Below, piece by piece: positions 17,515 to 25,919 of a stretch of DNA of 64,000 nucleotides. Source of the stretch: Bacteroides sp. 51 (GTDB lineage Bacteria > Bacteroidota > Bacteroidia > Bacteroidales > Bacteroidaceae); assembly GCF_010500965.1 (NCBI RefSeq), contig NZ_QVMI01000002.1:205548-269547 (forward strand), in the 5' to 3' direction. Within the stretch, counting starts at the first letter, position 1. Every line of letters starts with the position of its first letter. Both the position numbers and the translations under genes were made by a program. The notes under the pieces are model-generated. The model was given only the letters and a program-made list of their open reading frames with translations, was not told the origin of the DNA and did not search any database.

Positions 17515-17647
17515 TCTTTTTTAATATATAAGCGCACAAAGGTAGTATTTTTACATGAGAATATAAATCGGATATTTTTTTTATTTGTTAAATGTCTGAA
17601 ATGTAGATGCTTAAAGGGTTTGCTGCAAAAAAAATATAAGTAGGCTA

Positions 17648-17677
17648 TTGCAGGTTTTGAAGAAATGTCTACCTTTG
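17648..17677 (+). promoter_or_regulatory. Bacteroides-type promoter for the SRP RNA and tRNA-Thr
   Basis: TTG at 17648-17650 and TACCTTTG at 17670-17677 are separated by 19 bases, the standard -33/-7 arrangement. Transcription would start near 17683, exactly where the SRP RNA stem begins. Confidence 0.8.
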
Positions 17678-17680
17678 CAG

Positions 17681-17780
17681 CCGGGTAAGTCCTATACGGC
17701 CAGCTCCCTTCGAATCCTCCAGGGCTTGATCGCAGCAAAGGTAGTTGGTTGTAGCGGCGCGATATAGTTAGCTTGCCCAC
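17681..17780 (+). ncRNA. ffs: Small signal recognition particle RNA (4.5S-like)
   Basis: This 100-base stretch folds as one long hairpin. GGGTAAG (17683-17689) pairs with CTTGCCC (17772-17778), CTATA with TATAG, GCC-GCT with AGC-GGC, and CCTT with AAGG. The apical part reads CCAGGGCTTGATCGCAGCA, close to the SRP helix-8 core, with CAGG on one side and GCAGC on the other. It resembles E. coli 4.5S RNA in the 3' half as well. A promoter ends 6 bases upstream and tRNA-Thr begins 3 bases after. I assign it by pairing and core motif; the apical loop is not a standard GGAA. Confidence 0.75.
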
Positions 17781-17782
17781 CC

Positions 17783-17856
17783 GCCTCTTTAGCTCAGTTG
17801 GCCAGAGCACGTGATTTGTAATCTCGGGGTCGTTGGTTCGAATCCGACAAGAGGCT
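17783..17856 (+). tRNA. tRNA-Thr (anticodon UGU)
   Basis: Acceptor stem GCCTCTT/AAGAGGC, D arm GCTC...GAGC, anticodon loop TTTGTAA with anticodon TGT, and T arm GTTGG-TTCGAAT-CCGAC. The anticodon stem has one T-T mismatch. No CCA is encoded. It probably shares the upstream promoter with the SRP RNA. Confidence 0.95.
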
Positions 17857-18248
17857 CAGAAAGAAAAGAAGTATCAGGAAATAATCTGGTGCTTCTTTTT
17901 TTTGATTAACCGGTGGAGGGTTGGCGGGCGGAAATTATAAGGTTTTGTTGGAAATAGCAAAATATAGACAAAATGACAGAAATGACATTTTGATAATAGA
18001 ATGGAGCGGTAATCGCAAATTCCGGGCTTAGGGCAGAAAGGGAAGGGAAAATGGCAAAAGAATCACGTTTGCTAAAATCAAAAAGTTTTAAATTTATTAA
18101 ATAGGCTATCTAAATGACTAAAATATAATAATATAGGTTTTAAATAGTTGCGCGGTCTGGGGTAAAAGTAGCAAATGTATACTTTGATTATTTTGCTTAA
18201 AACAGACCAACCAGAGAATAAAAATCTATAAAATGAAACACTTTAAAC
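17857..18248. other. Intergenic stretch without recognised genes
   Basis: This stretch is AT-rich after the tRNA. The sequence AGAAGTATCAGGAAATAATCTGGTGCTTCTTTTTTT just after the tRNA could form a weak stem (AGAAG...CTTCT) with a T run and terminate the tRNA transcript. I see no open frame or known RNA in the rest. Confidence 0.5.
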
Positions 18249-18352
18249 ACTTGAGCGCTTGACTGTCGATACTTGAGCGCTTGGCTGTCGATACTTGAGC
18301 CGCGCGTTATCTATACTTGAGCCGCGTGCTGTCGGCAGTGCGCGGCTCAAGT
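18249..18352. repeat. Four 22-bp tandem repeats closed by a hairpin
   Basis: ACTTGAG begins at 18249, 18271, 18293 and 18315, exactly 22 bases apart. The first two units are near-identical (ACTTGAGCGCTTG-CTGTCGAT); the third and fourth carry CCGCG after ACTTGAG. The fourth unit's ACTTGAGCCGCG pairs perfectly with CGCGGCTCAAGT at 18341-18352 across a 14-base loop. No unique spacers are present, so it is not CRISPR. Confidence 0.85.
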
Positions 18353-18550
18353 GTAGAAATTATTGCACTGGGGCACTTCCAAATGTCAATAATACACTGC
18401 GGAATCAAGCCTAAGACCTGATTTTAACATCTCACTGACGGTTTTTGAAAAGTTTGCATGTAACTAGAATAGAACAAATACTATCTTTTTGATCTGTTTT
18501 TACTCATATTTATGACTTGGCGGATTAACAACTAGATTAATTTAGCAACT
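18353..18550. other. Intergenic stretch, nothing recognised
   Basis: AT-rich sequence between the repeat array and the 3' end of the regulator remnant. No open frame, promoter pair or stable stem stood out. Confidence 0.4.
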
Positions 18551-20178
18551 TCAACTCCCTTTCCTGTTTTTCTCCATAAACTCTGTCGGCGTAACCCCGA
18601 ACTCCTTCTTGAATATCCGCGAGAAGTACGATGGATTATCAATCCCTGCCTGTTCTATAATCAGGTTTATAGGCAAATCTTCTTCCAGCAACATGCGGGC
18701 GATTTTGCGCAGACGATAACTACGAATATACTCTACGATAGACTTACCTGTGAGCGTTTTAATCTTGGTGTACAGCTTGCTTCGGCTGATGGCAAGAGAA
18801 GCAGCCAACTTTTCCACATCCAGTTCGGGGTTGGCTATTTGTTTCTCGATTTCGTTCTGAAGTTCCACCATAAACTCACTGTCGCGTTTGCTGAACTTTG
18901 CTTCGGGATTGTCCGAAAAGAAGTTCTTTGAATAATATGTCCTGACGCGTTCCTGGTGAGCGAAGATATTGGCAATGCTCAGCAACAGCAGTTTGCGGTT
19001 TACTGGCTTTTCGATATACTGGTCGGCGCCGCCCTCCATGCCCTCGATTTGATTCTCCATGCCCGATTTGGCGGTCAGCATAATGACCGGAATGTGCGAT
19101 GTCTCAATGTTCTGCTTCACTGCACGGCACAATTCGATACCGCTCACGAGTGGCATCATGATGTCTGTCAGGATTAAATCGGGGTTCTCGTCCTTTAACT
19201 TCTCCAGGGCGACGGCTCCGTTTTCAGCCTGGATGATGTGATAATCCTTATCAAGTATTTCGGCAATGAGTATGCGTAGATCATCATTATCCTCTACCAA
19301 CAATATCGTTTTTTTCTCCGTGTAAACAGGATAAGTATGATCGTCTATCACATCAGCGCCGACCATATCTTCAACTTTTTTGATAATGTTTTCCTTATAG
19401 CGCATAAACCCGGAAGACATTTCACTCTCTTGAAAAGTACCGGAAGAATTGTTTTCAGCAGTTTTCGTCTCTCGGAACCGGAAGGATACCACAATATCCG
19501 TTCCCTTGTTCCGTTCGCTATATATACTGATAGTGCCGCCATGCAGCTCTACAAGGCTTTTGACTAGCGCCAGACCGATACCATTGTCACTCACCACCAG
19601 CACTACTCTTCCCGTTTTGCAGCGCACGGAAGTCGAGCAATTCATTCACTAACTCGTGCAGCCGCTTGATGTTGTTCTCGAGAATATTCATGTACTTGAT
19701 GTTGGTTCGTCCGGTCTTGAGCGAATCGAATGCTGCCATAATGAGCGATAGCGGCGTGCGGAAATCATGCGACACATTGGTAAAGAAGCGCAGTTGCGCC
19801 TGGTGGTATTCTTCCTTCTGTTCACGTTCCCGTTCCTCCAAATAGAGTTGCATTTTCAGTTTGCGTCGCTCGAAGTAATAACGAAGCATAGATGCAACAA
19901 CAGCACCAACCAGTAGTATATATACAATAATGGCCCATGTACTGGCCCAGAGCGAGGTTTTCACGGTGAGGTGGATTGTTTTCTGCGCTCCCCATATGCC
20001 CTCGTTGTTGGCCGTCAGTATCTCGAATGTGTAGTTTCCCCACGGCACTTTAGAGTATGAGGCGATGCGATGGCGGGCATCCGTTTCAATCCAGTCGTTG
20101 TCGTATCCCCGTAGCCGGTAGCGGAAGCGGTTTTTCTCGGGGTTGAGGTAGTTGGTGGATGAATAGAGGAAATGGAAT
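18551..20178 (-). pseudogene. Hybrid two-component regulator (HTCS) remnant with internal deletions
   Basis: The 5' part (from about 20178) reads as the end of the periplasmic Y_Y_Y domain (NYLNPEKNRFRYRLRGYDND, no start codon), a membrane helix, a linker coiled coil and the histidine-kinase dimerisation box FFTNVSHDFRTPLSLI. It breaks after LLDFRAL. The 3' part, in another frame, has VVLVVSDNGIGLALVKSLVELHGG, a receiver domain (LLVEDNDD, LTDIMMP, KPVN) and an AraC-type HTH. The N-terminal propeller is missing, the N-box is missing, and SDNGIG is fused directly to LALVKS, as if recombined between two GIG glycine boxes. It cannot work as a sensor. The AraC part alone could be expressed only fortuitously. 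Confidence 0.9.
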
Positions 20179-20377
20179 ACACATCGACTTCAACTGGTGG
20201 CACGAAGCCCCATTGAAAGACCTCGACCCACGCAACTTCAGCGTCCGCTGGACGGGTTATTTAAAAGCACCCTCCACAGGAGAATATTATCTGGGTTATC
20301 ACTCGGCCTACCTGTCCATGTGGGTAGATAATCAATTAATTGGTTCCACCCACGATGTTCACCATCCCACAAAGTGA
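20175..20377 (+). pseudogene. PA14-domain fragment of a glycoside hydrolase
   Basis: About 67 codons encode the middle of a PA14 carbohydrate-binding domain: IDFNWWHEAPLKDLDPRNFS, VRWTGYLKAPSTGEYYLG and LSMWVDNQLIG. Both ends of the domain and any catalytic part are missing. Its left edge joins, head to head, the truncated 5' end of the HTCS remnant. PA14 domains are often inserted in GH3 or GH2 enzymes of polysaccharide-utilisation loci, so a deletion probably removed the locus between regulator and enzyme. Confidence 0.75.
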
Positions 20378-20501
20378 ATATTTAGCATAATAGAATAAAT
20401 TGATAAGATATTTGTAAATCGGTACTATCAATGTTAGACTATTATGCTATTTTTATGGTCGAATTCTTATATCTGACTCGCGTTATTTAAATGATTATAC
20501 C

Positions 20502-22181
20502 ATGAACCATGAAATTCTCACAGTTGTACGGCCCAAGAGCATTTTTTTTATGCTCATATTTTGCATCTTTTCTACTACTATATATGGGAAAAACGATCTG
20601 AAACAACTGTCCAACTTCCTGGATCATATTATCAACAATAAAGAACAATACACGGAAAAGAAGGAACAGGAAATTAATAGCCTGAAAAAGCTACTCAAAA
20701 AGAAGGGATCATCACCTGAATATATATACGAGATCAATTATAAACTGTGCGACGAATATGAGAAATATAAAATCGACACTGCTGTTTATTATGCACTTGA
20801 AAATGTAAGAATTGCTCAGCAACTTGACAACCAGCGTTTAAAGTTTATGTCCGATATCCGTTTGGCCAGTGTTTATTCTTATTCAGGCAAATTCCTGGAA
20901 TCACGAGATATTTTGAAAAATATCCCTTCACACCAACTTCCCCAAGACTTATTACCTGTTTATTATGAAACGTATTCACGCTTCTTTTATCACTATGCTG
21001 TAATCAGCAACCAAGGCGGGTATAACCGTGAGGCAGGGATATATCAGGATTCGTTATTGTCTGTACTGGAACCTTCTACTTTCAAATATAAAATAAATTT
21101 GGCGAACAAATATGCCAATATGCGCAAAAATAAAGAAGCCGAAGAAATATTGAATGATCTCTTTCGTACCGAAACTGCAGATTCTCCGGAATACGCAATG
21201 ATTACTCATAATTTGGCCGTGATCAATGGAAGGAAGGAGGAGTGGGAGCTTGAAAAGAAATATTACATAATGTCGGCCATTGCAGATATAAAAAGTTCAA
21301 TCAAAGAAAATGCTTCTTGCCTGCGGTTGGCACTGATCTATTATAATAGTGGTGATATTAACAAAGCATTTCGTTATACACAGTCAGCTATTGAGGATGC
21401 GGTTTTCTCCGGAGCGCAATTCCGAACAGCAGAAATGGCCGAATTTTACTCTATCATCAACGCCTCTTACCAATTAAAAGAAACAAAGACCAATTCTAAA
21501 CTGAAAACAAATCTTATATGGATAAGCATACTCTCCATTTTCCTTATTCTATTGGTTATCTACATTTATAAGCAGATGAAAAAACTGTCGCGTGTAAAAG
21601 AGAAGCTATCACAGACAAATATTAAATTGAATAACTTGATAACCGAATTGAATGAAAGGAACAATCAGATAAATGAGAGAAACGAACAACTGCATGAATC
21701 CAATCAAATTAAAGAACAATATATAGCTCAGTTTTTCAATTTGTGTTCTACCTATATAGATAAGATAGAAGAGTTTCGTAAAGGGCTTTATAAGTTGGCA
21801 ATTAACCGTCAATATGAAGATTTGATAAAGCGTTTAAAATCTACCGCCACGGTAGATAATGACTTGGAAGAGCTCTATGCGAATTTCGACAATATTTTCT
21901 TGAATTTATATCCTACTTTTGTGAGTGATTTTAATTCATTGCTTGAGCAGGAAGAGCAAATTCATTTGAAGACGGATGATTTGCTGAATAAAGAACTTCG
22001 AATATATGCTTTGCTTAGGTTGGGTATAACAGACAGTACCCAAATAGCCGGATTTTTACGTTGTTCAATGAGTACGATATATAACTACCGGACTAAAATG
22101 AGGAACAAGGCTGCGTTTAACCGTGAAAAGTTTGAAGAAATGGTTATGAAAATCGGTATTATGAAGAAAACAGTTGAATAA
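20502..22181 (+). CDS. DUF6377-type membrane-spanning transcriptional regulator
   Basis: A 559-residue protein with an N-terminal signal/anchor (about 12-29). A periplasmic TPR-like helical region (about 30-330) follows, then one membrane helix (TNLIWISILSIFLILLVIYI, about 335-357). A coiled coil carrying NERNNQINERNEQLHESNQ comes next. The C-terminal HTH (LRLGITDSTQIAGFLRCSMS then TIYNYRTKMRNKA) resembles LuxR-type DNA readers. It would sense a periplasmic signal and bind DNA at the membrane, in the manner described for SusR-like regulators. It stands directly upstream of the oxidoreductase cluster in the position of BT2160. A terminator separates it from the next gene. Family name is from memory. 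Confidence 0.8.
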   Translation: MNHEILTVVRPKSIFFMLIFCIFSTTIYGKNDLKQLSNFLDHIINNKEQYTEKKEQEINSLKKLLKKKGSSPEYIYEINYKLCDEYEKYKIDTAVYYALENVRIAQQLDNQRLKFMSDIRLASVYSYSGKFLESRDILKNIPSHQLPQDLLPVYYETYSRFFYHYAVISNQGGYNREAGIYQDSLLSVLEPSTFKYKINLANKYANMRKNKEAEEILNDLFRTETADSPEYAMITHNLAVINGRKEEWELEKKYYIMSAIADIKSSIKENASCLRLALIYYNSGDINKAFRYTQSAIEDAVFSGAQFRTAEMAEFYSIINASYQLKETKTNSKLKTNLIWISILSIFLILLVIYIYKQMKKLSRVKEKLSQTNIKLNNLITELNERNNQINERNEQLHESNQIKEQYIAQFFNLCSTYIDKIEEFRKGLYKLAINRQYEDLIKRLKSTATVDNDLEELYANFDNIFLNLYPTFVSDFNSLLEQEEQIHLKTDDLLNKELRIYALLRLGITDSTQIAGFLRCSMSTIYNYRTKMRNKAAFNREKFEEMVMKIGIMKKTVE

Positions 22182-22218
22182 GTCATTCTAAACAATCTAC
22201 ATTTTTTGATATTATTTT

Positions 22219-22256
22219 AAATCGTATCTGCTGTATATCAGTGAGATACGATTTTT
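22219..22256 (+). terminator. Rho-independent terminator after the DUF6377 gene
   Basis: Arms AAATCGTATCT (22219-22229) and AGATACGATTT (22244-22254) pair perfectly over 11 bases and run into a T stretch. Confidence 0.85.
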
Positions 22257-22305
22257 CTTTTCTACAATTCCTTCTTTAGCTCACAGAAGCTGGCCGAATA
22301 GGGAT

Positions 22306-22313
22306 TAGTTTTG
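22306..22313 (+). promoter_or_regulatory. Candidate -7 box of the oxidoreductase operon
   Basis: TAGTTTTG matches TAnnTTTG, 65 bases before the first oxidoreductase ATG and 50 bases after the regulator's terminator. No TTG -33 box is at the right distance, which suits a promoter that depends on an activator such as the neighbouring regulator. Confidence 0.45.
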
Positions 22314-22377
22314 CATAACAGCTATTTCATCTCCCCTGCGATGAAATAAAACCTGATAATCTTTTAATGATAATAGC

Positions 22378-23451
22378 ATGAATACCAAAATTAAAGTCGG
22401 ACTTATCGGCTGCGGAAGAATGGGCAGATTTTATCTTGAGGAGATGCTGAAAAGCGGACGATGGGATATTGCTTATATATGCGACTTGAGCCCGGCTTCC
22501 CGGGAGCTTGCCGCTCAACTTTCTCCGGAATCTAAGATAACTGATAACGAACAGGAAATATTTGAAGACGAAACTGTGCAGGTAATCGGCCTTTTTGCGC
22601 TTGCCGACTCCAGAAAAGAACAAATTGAGAAAGCATTCCGCTATGGAAAGCATATTATTTCCGAGAAGCCTATTTCCGATACCGTAGAAAGAGAGCGGGC
22701 AGCCGTAAAAGCAGCAGAAAGTACGCGTTTGTTTTCGACCGTAAATTTATATCTACGCAACTCGTGGTACCATAAACTAATCAAAGATTTTATTGATCAG
22801 GGCGAAATCGGTGAACTCGCAATCATTCGCCTTTGCCATCTTACTCCCGGACTTGCTCCTGGCGAAGGGCATGAATATGAAGGACCATCTTTTCACGATT
22901 GCGGAATGCATTACGTTGATATTGCACGCTGGTATGCGGGATGTAATTTCAAAACATGGAATGCGCAGGCGGTGCGTATGTGGAATTACAAAGACCCCTG
23001 GTGGCTCCAATGCCACGGAACGTTCGAAAACGGAGTGGTATTTGATATTACACAAGGACATGTTTATGGGCAGCTTTCGAAACAACAAACCCACAATTCG
23101 TATATAGACATCATTGGTACTGAGGGAATTGTACGTATGACGCATGACTTCAAAACGGCGGTGGTTGAATTGCACGGCATCACTCAGACCATCCGCGAAG
23201 AACGTCCGTTTGGAGGTAAAAATATTGATGTGTTGTGCAATTTGTTTGCCGATTCCATTGACTCGGGAGTAAGACATCCTGACTTACCAACCTTCCGCGA
23301 CGCAGCTATGGCATCCCAATCTGCATGGGAGTTTCTTGAAGATTCCAAAAATAAAGATCTTCCTGCCATCGGAGAAGAAAAGACCCTTGAAAAGATCTTA
23401 TCAAGAAGGCGTGCTATGAAAAACGGATATGGATTACTTAAACAGTTGTAA
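22378..23451 (+). CDS. Gfo/Idh/MocA family oxidoreductase (cytoplasmic)
   Basis: A 357-residue dehydrogenase of the glucose-fructose oxidoreductase family. The Rossmann motif GLIGCGRMGRFYLEEM opens the protein. The family motif EKPIS (IISEKPISDTVERERAAVKA) carries the catalytic-region Lys-Pro, and the C-terminal alpha/beta domain has GPSFHDCGMHYVDIARWYAG with the conserved D and H. No signal peptide is seen, unlike the next gene. It is in the position of BT2159 of B. thetaiotaomicron. Likely reaction: NAD-dependent oxidation or reduction at a sugar carbon, substrate unproven. The gap to the next gene is 32 bases. Confidence 0.9.
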   Translation: MNTKIKVGLIGCGRMGRFYLEEMLKSGRWDIAYICDLSPASRELAAQLSPESKITDNEQEIFEDETVQVIGLFALADSRKEQIEKAFRYGKHIISEKPISDTVERERAAVKAAESTRLFSTVNLYLRNSWYHKLIKDFIDQGEIGELAIIRLCHLTPGLAPGEGHEYEGPSFHDCGMHYVDIARWYAGCNFKTWNAQAVRMWNYKDPWWLQCHGTFENGVVFDITQGHVYGQLSKQQTHNSYIDIIGTEGIVRMTHDFKTAVVELHGITQTIREERPFGGKNIDVLCNLFADSIDSGVRHPDLPTFRDAAMASQSAWEFLEDSKNKDLPAIGEEKTLEKILSRRRAMKNGYGLLKQL

Positions 23452-23483
23452 CAGTTCCATTATAAATCTAATAACATACAATT

Positions 23484-24953
23484 ATGTCAGACTTTTCAAG
23501 AAGAAAATTTCTCAAGACCGGAGCGGCTGCTTTAGCCGGATTAGCCATTGCCCCGAGCTCAATTTTGGGCAAGAGTTTTGGGCATGTGCCTCCCAGTGAT
23601 AAACTCAACATCATCGGTGTTGGTGTAGGTGGACGCGGTGCGCAGGTGTTGCGTAACATGAATTCGCATAATATTATAGGATTGTGCGATGTGGATTGGA
23701 AATACAGTACCAATGTATTTAATGAATATCCAAACGCTAAGAAATATTACGATTATAGGAAGATGTTCGATGAACTTGGTAAAACTGCCGATGCTGTAGT
23801 GGTTGCCACTGCCGACCATACGCATGCAATTATTGCTGCCGAAGCAATGACCATGGGAAAGCACGTGTATGTTGAAAAGCCACTTACACACACCGTTTAT
23901 GAATCGCGCTTGCTTACAAAACTTGCCGATAAATATAAAGTGGCCACTCAGATGGGTAACCAAGGAGCATCGGCCGAGGGTGTGCGCAAAATGTGCGAAT
24001 GGATATGGAACGGTGAAATAGGAGAGGTAACCAAGGTTGAGGCATTTACCGATCGCCCCATCTGGCCTCAGGGATTGTCTCGTCCGGATCGGGCAGAGAG
24101 AGTTCCGAATACATTGAATTGGGATTTATTCCTTGGACCGGCCAAATATCGTGAATACAATCCAATTTATACTCCATGGAACTGGCGCGGTTGGTGGGAT
24201 TTTGGAACGGGTGCTCTTGGCGATATGGCTTGTCATATTCTCCATCCGGTATTCAAAGGGTTAAAGTTAGGATATCCTACTAAGGTTCAGGGTAGTTCAA
24301 CCTTGTTACTTACGGATTCTGCTCCGAACGCACAAACGGTGAAGTTCACCTTCCCGGCACGTGAGAATATGCCAAAAGTAGGCTTCCCTGAAGTTGAGGT
24401 ATATTGGTATGACGGAGGAATGAAGCCGATGCGTCCCAAAGGATTCCCGGCTAATAAGGATATGAATAATAAGGGCGGCGGCGTTATTTTCCACGGAACA
24501 AAAGATACATTGATTTGTGGTTGCTATGGTGCTGATCCTTGGTTGTTGTCGGGACGAACACCTGATGCACCTAAAGTACTGAGAGAGATAAAGACTTCGC
24601 ATGAAATGGACTGGGTTCGCGCATGTCAGGAAAGTGCATCGGATCGTATCGAAACGGCATCGCCGTTCAGTGAAGCCGGACCGTTCAATGAAATGGTAGT
24701 AATGGGTGTGCTGGCTATTCGTTTGCAGTCGCTCAATCAGGAATTGGAATGGGACGGGCCAAACATGCAGTTTACGAATATAGCTCCCGATGCTATGATT
24801 CGCACAGTGATCAAAGACGGTTTCCAGATTAAAGACGGACATCCTACTTTTGATAAGACATGGACTGATCCGGTAAATGCGCAGGCATATGCACAAGAAA
24901 TGATCAAGCATACGTATCGTGATGGTTGGAAGTTGCCGGAAATGCCGAGATAA
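23484..24953 (+). CDS. Gfo/Idh/MocA oxidoreductase with Tat-like signal (BT2158-like)
   Basis: A 489-residue oxidoreductase with a twin-arginine-style leader (SRRKFLKTGAAALAGLAIAP). The Rossmann motif is IIGVGVGGRGAQVLRN, then HVYVEKPLTHTVYESRLLTK with the family's EKP. A long insert-rich C-terminal domain has the tryptophan-dense stretch YTPWNWRGWWDFGTGALGDM and a conserved ACHILHP. This is the exported Gfo/Idh/MocA type linked to glycoside 3-oxidation. In B. thetaiotaomicron the positional homologue BT2158 is reported as essential for glucosinolate conversion. Substrate here is inferred by synteny only. Confidence 0.88.
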   Translation: MSDFSRRKFLKTGAAALAGLAIAPSSILGKSFGHVPPSDKLNIIGVGVGGRGAQVLRNMNSHNIIGLCDVDWKYSTNVFNEYPNAKKYYDYRKMFDELGKTADAVVVATADHTHAIIAAEAMTMGKHVYVEKPLTHTVYESRLLTKLADKYKVATQMGNQGASAEGVRKMCEWIWNGEIGEVTKVEAFTDRPIWPQGLSRPDRAERVPNTLNWDLFLGPAKYREYNPIYTPWNWRGWWDFGTGALGDMACHILHPVFKGLKLGYPTKVQGSSTLLLTDSAPNAQTVKFTFPARENMPKVGFPEVEVYWYDGGMKPMRPKGFPANKDMNNKGGGVIFHGTKDTLICGCYGADPWLLSGRTPDAPKVLREIKTSHEMDWVRACQESASDRIETASPFSEAGPFNEMVVMGVLAIRLQSLNQELEWDGPNMQFTNIAPDAMIRTVIKDGFQIKDGHPTFDKTWTDPVNAQAYAQEMIKHTYRDGWKLPEMPR

Positions 24954-24988
24954 ATCGAATGGAATAAAATAAATTAATAAGATAAATC

Positions 24989-25876
24989 ATGAAAAAGATA
25001 TTCTATACAGCAAGTTGCTTTCTTCTTTCAGTCGTTTTGATGTCATGTGGAGGAGGATCAAAAAAAGCAGAAGATAACAAAGAGGCGCAAGCAGAAACAA
25101 AGGTTTCGGAGAATAAAGTTCCCGAATACAGGGTATTGGATAATCCTCAGGTAAATCTGGCGGATTATAAAAAAGACAAAGATGGCTTTATCGTCATTTT
25201 CGATGGCAAAGACATGAAGGGTTGGCGTGGTTACGGTAAAGATGCTATTCCTGCGAGGTGGACTGTAGATAACGGTGCAATCAAATTCACTGGTTCCGGA
25301 GGAGGTGAAGCTCAGAGTAGTGATGGAGGTGATTTAATCTTTACGCATAAGTTTAAGAACTTCGAACTCGAATTTGAGTGGAAAGTGGCAAAAGGCAGTA
25401 ACTCTGGTATATTCTATCTGGCAAGAGAAGTACAAGCCAAAGATCCTAAATCCGGGGAATGGCGCATGGAACCTATTTATATTTCAGCTCCGGAAGCTCA
25501 GATTCTTGACAATGAAAACCACATTGATGCAAAAATGGGTAAGGACAATAACCGCCAATCCATGTCACTGTATGACATGATTCCGGCTGTGCCTCAAAAC
25601 TCAAAACCATTTGGCGAATGGAACACCAGTAAAATTATGGTGTATAAAGGAACTGTGGTCCACGGTCAGAATGGTCAAAATGTTCTTGAGTATCATTTGT
25701 GGACTCAACAGTGGACTGATTTGTTACAGGCAAGCAAATTTGGTGAAGATAAATGGCCTCTTGCTTTTGAGTTGTTAAATAATGTGGGAGGACCGGAACG
25801 CGAAGGATATATCGGTCTTCAAGATCATGAAGATGATGTTTGGTTCCGTAATATCCGTGTGAAGATATTGGACTAA
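24989..25876 (+). CDS. DUF1080 (3-keto-disaccharide hydrolase-type) lipoprotein
   Basis: A 295-residue lipoprotein (signal ending LMSCGGGSKK). The DUF1080 jelly-roll domain spans about 65-293, with FDGKDMKGWRG at the start, FELEFEWKVAKGSNSGIFYL in the core and GYIGLQDHEDDVWFRNIRVK at the end, all family hallmarks. DUF1080 enzymes cleave 3-keto-glycosides made by neighbouring Gfo/Idh/MocA dehydrogenases. It is positioned as BT2157. The lipid anchor and the neighbours' signals place the pathway in the periplasm or at the outer membrane. Confidence 0.88.
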   Translation: MKKIFYTASCFLLSVVLMSCGGGSKKAEDNKEAQAETKVSENKVPEYRVLDNPQVNLADYKKDKDGFIVIFDGKDMKGWRGYGKDAIPARWTVDNGAIKFTGSGGGEAQSSDGGDLIFTHKFKNFELEFEWKVAKGSNSGIFYLAREVQAKDPKSGEWRMEPIYISAPEAQILDNENHIDAKMGKDNNRQSMSLYDMIPAVPQNSKPFGEWNTSKIMVYKGTVVHGQNGQNVLEYHLWTQQWTDLLQASKFGEDKWPLAFELLNNVGGPEREGYIGLQDHEDDVWFRNIRVKILD

Positions 25877-25919
25877 AGAATCAAAATGAAAATTGATATA
25901 CAATTAGAAAATCAACATC

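Noticed and set aside
17496-17810. 104-codon minus-strand frame
   Set aside because: It lies across the SRP RNA and tRNA-Thr, which are supported by structure.
18249-18352. Possible CRISPR array
   Set aside because: The 22-base units follow each other without unique spacers, only four units are present, and no cas gene is near.
22777-23277. 166-codon minus-strand frame
   Set aside because: Antisense of a clear Gfo/Idh/MocA gene; composition is that of a shadow frame.
24306-24911. 201-codon minus-strand frame
   Set aside because: Antisense to the conserved C-terminal part of the exported oxidoreductase.
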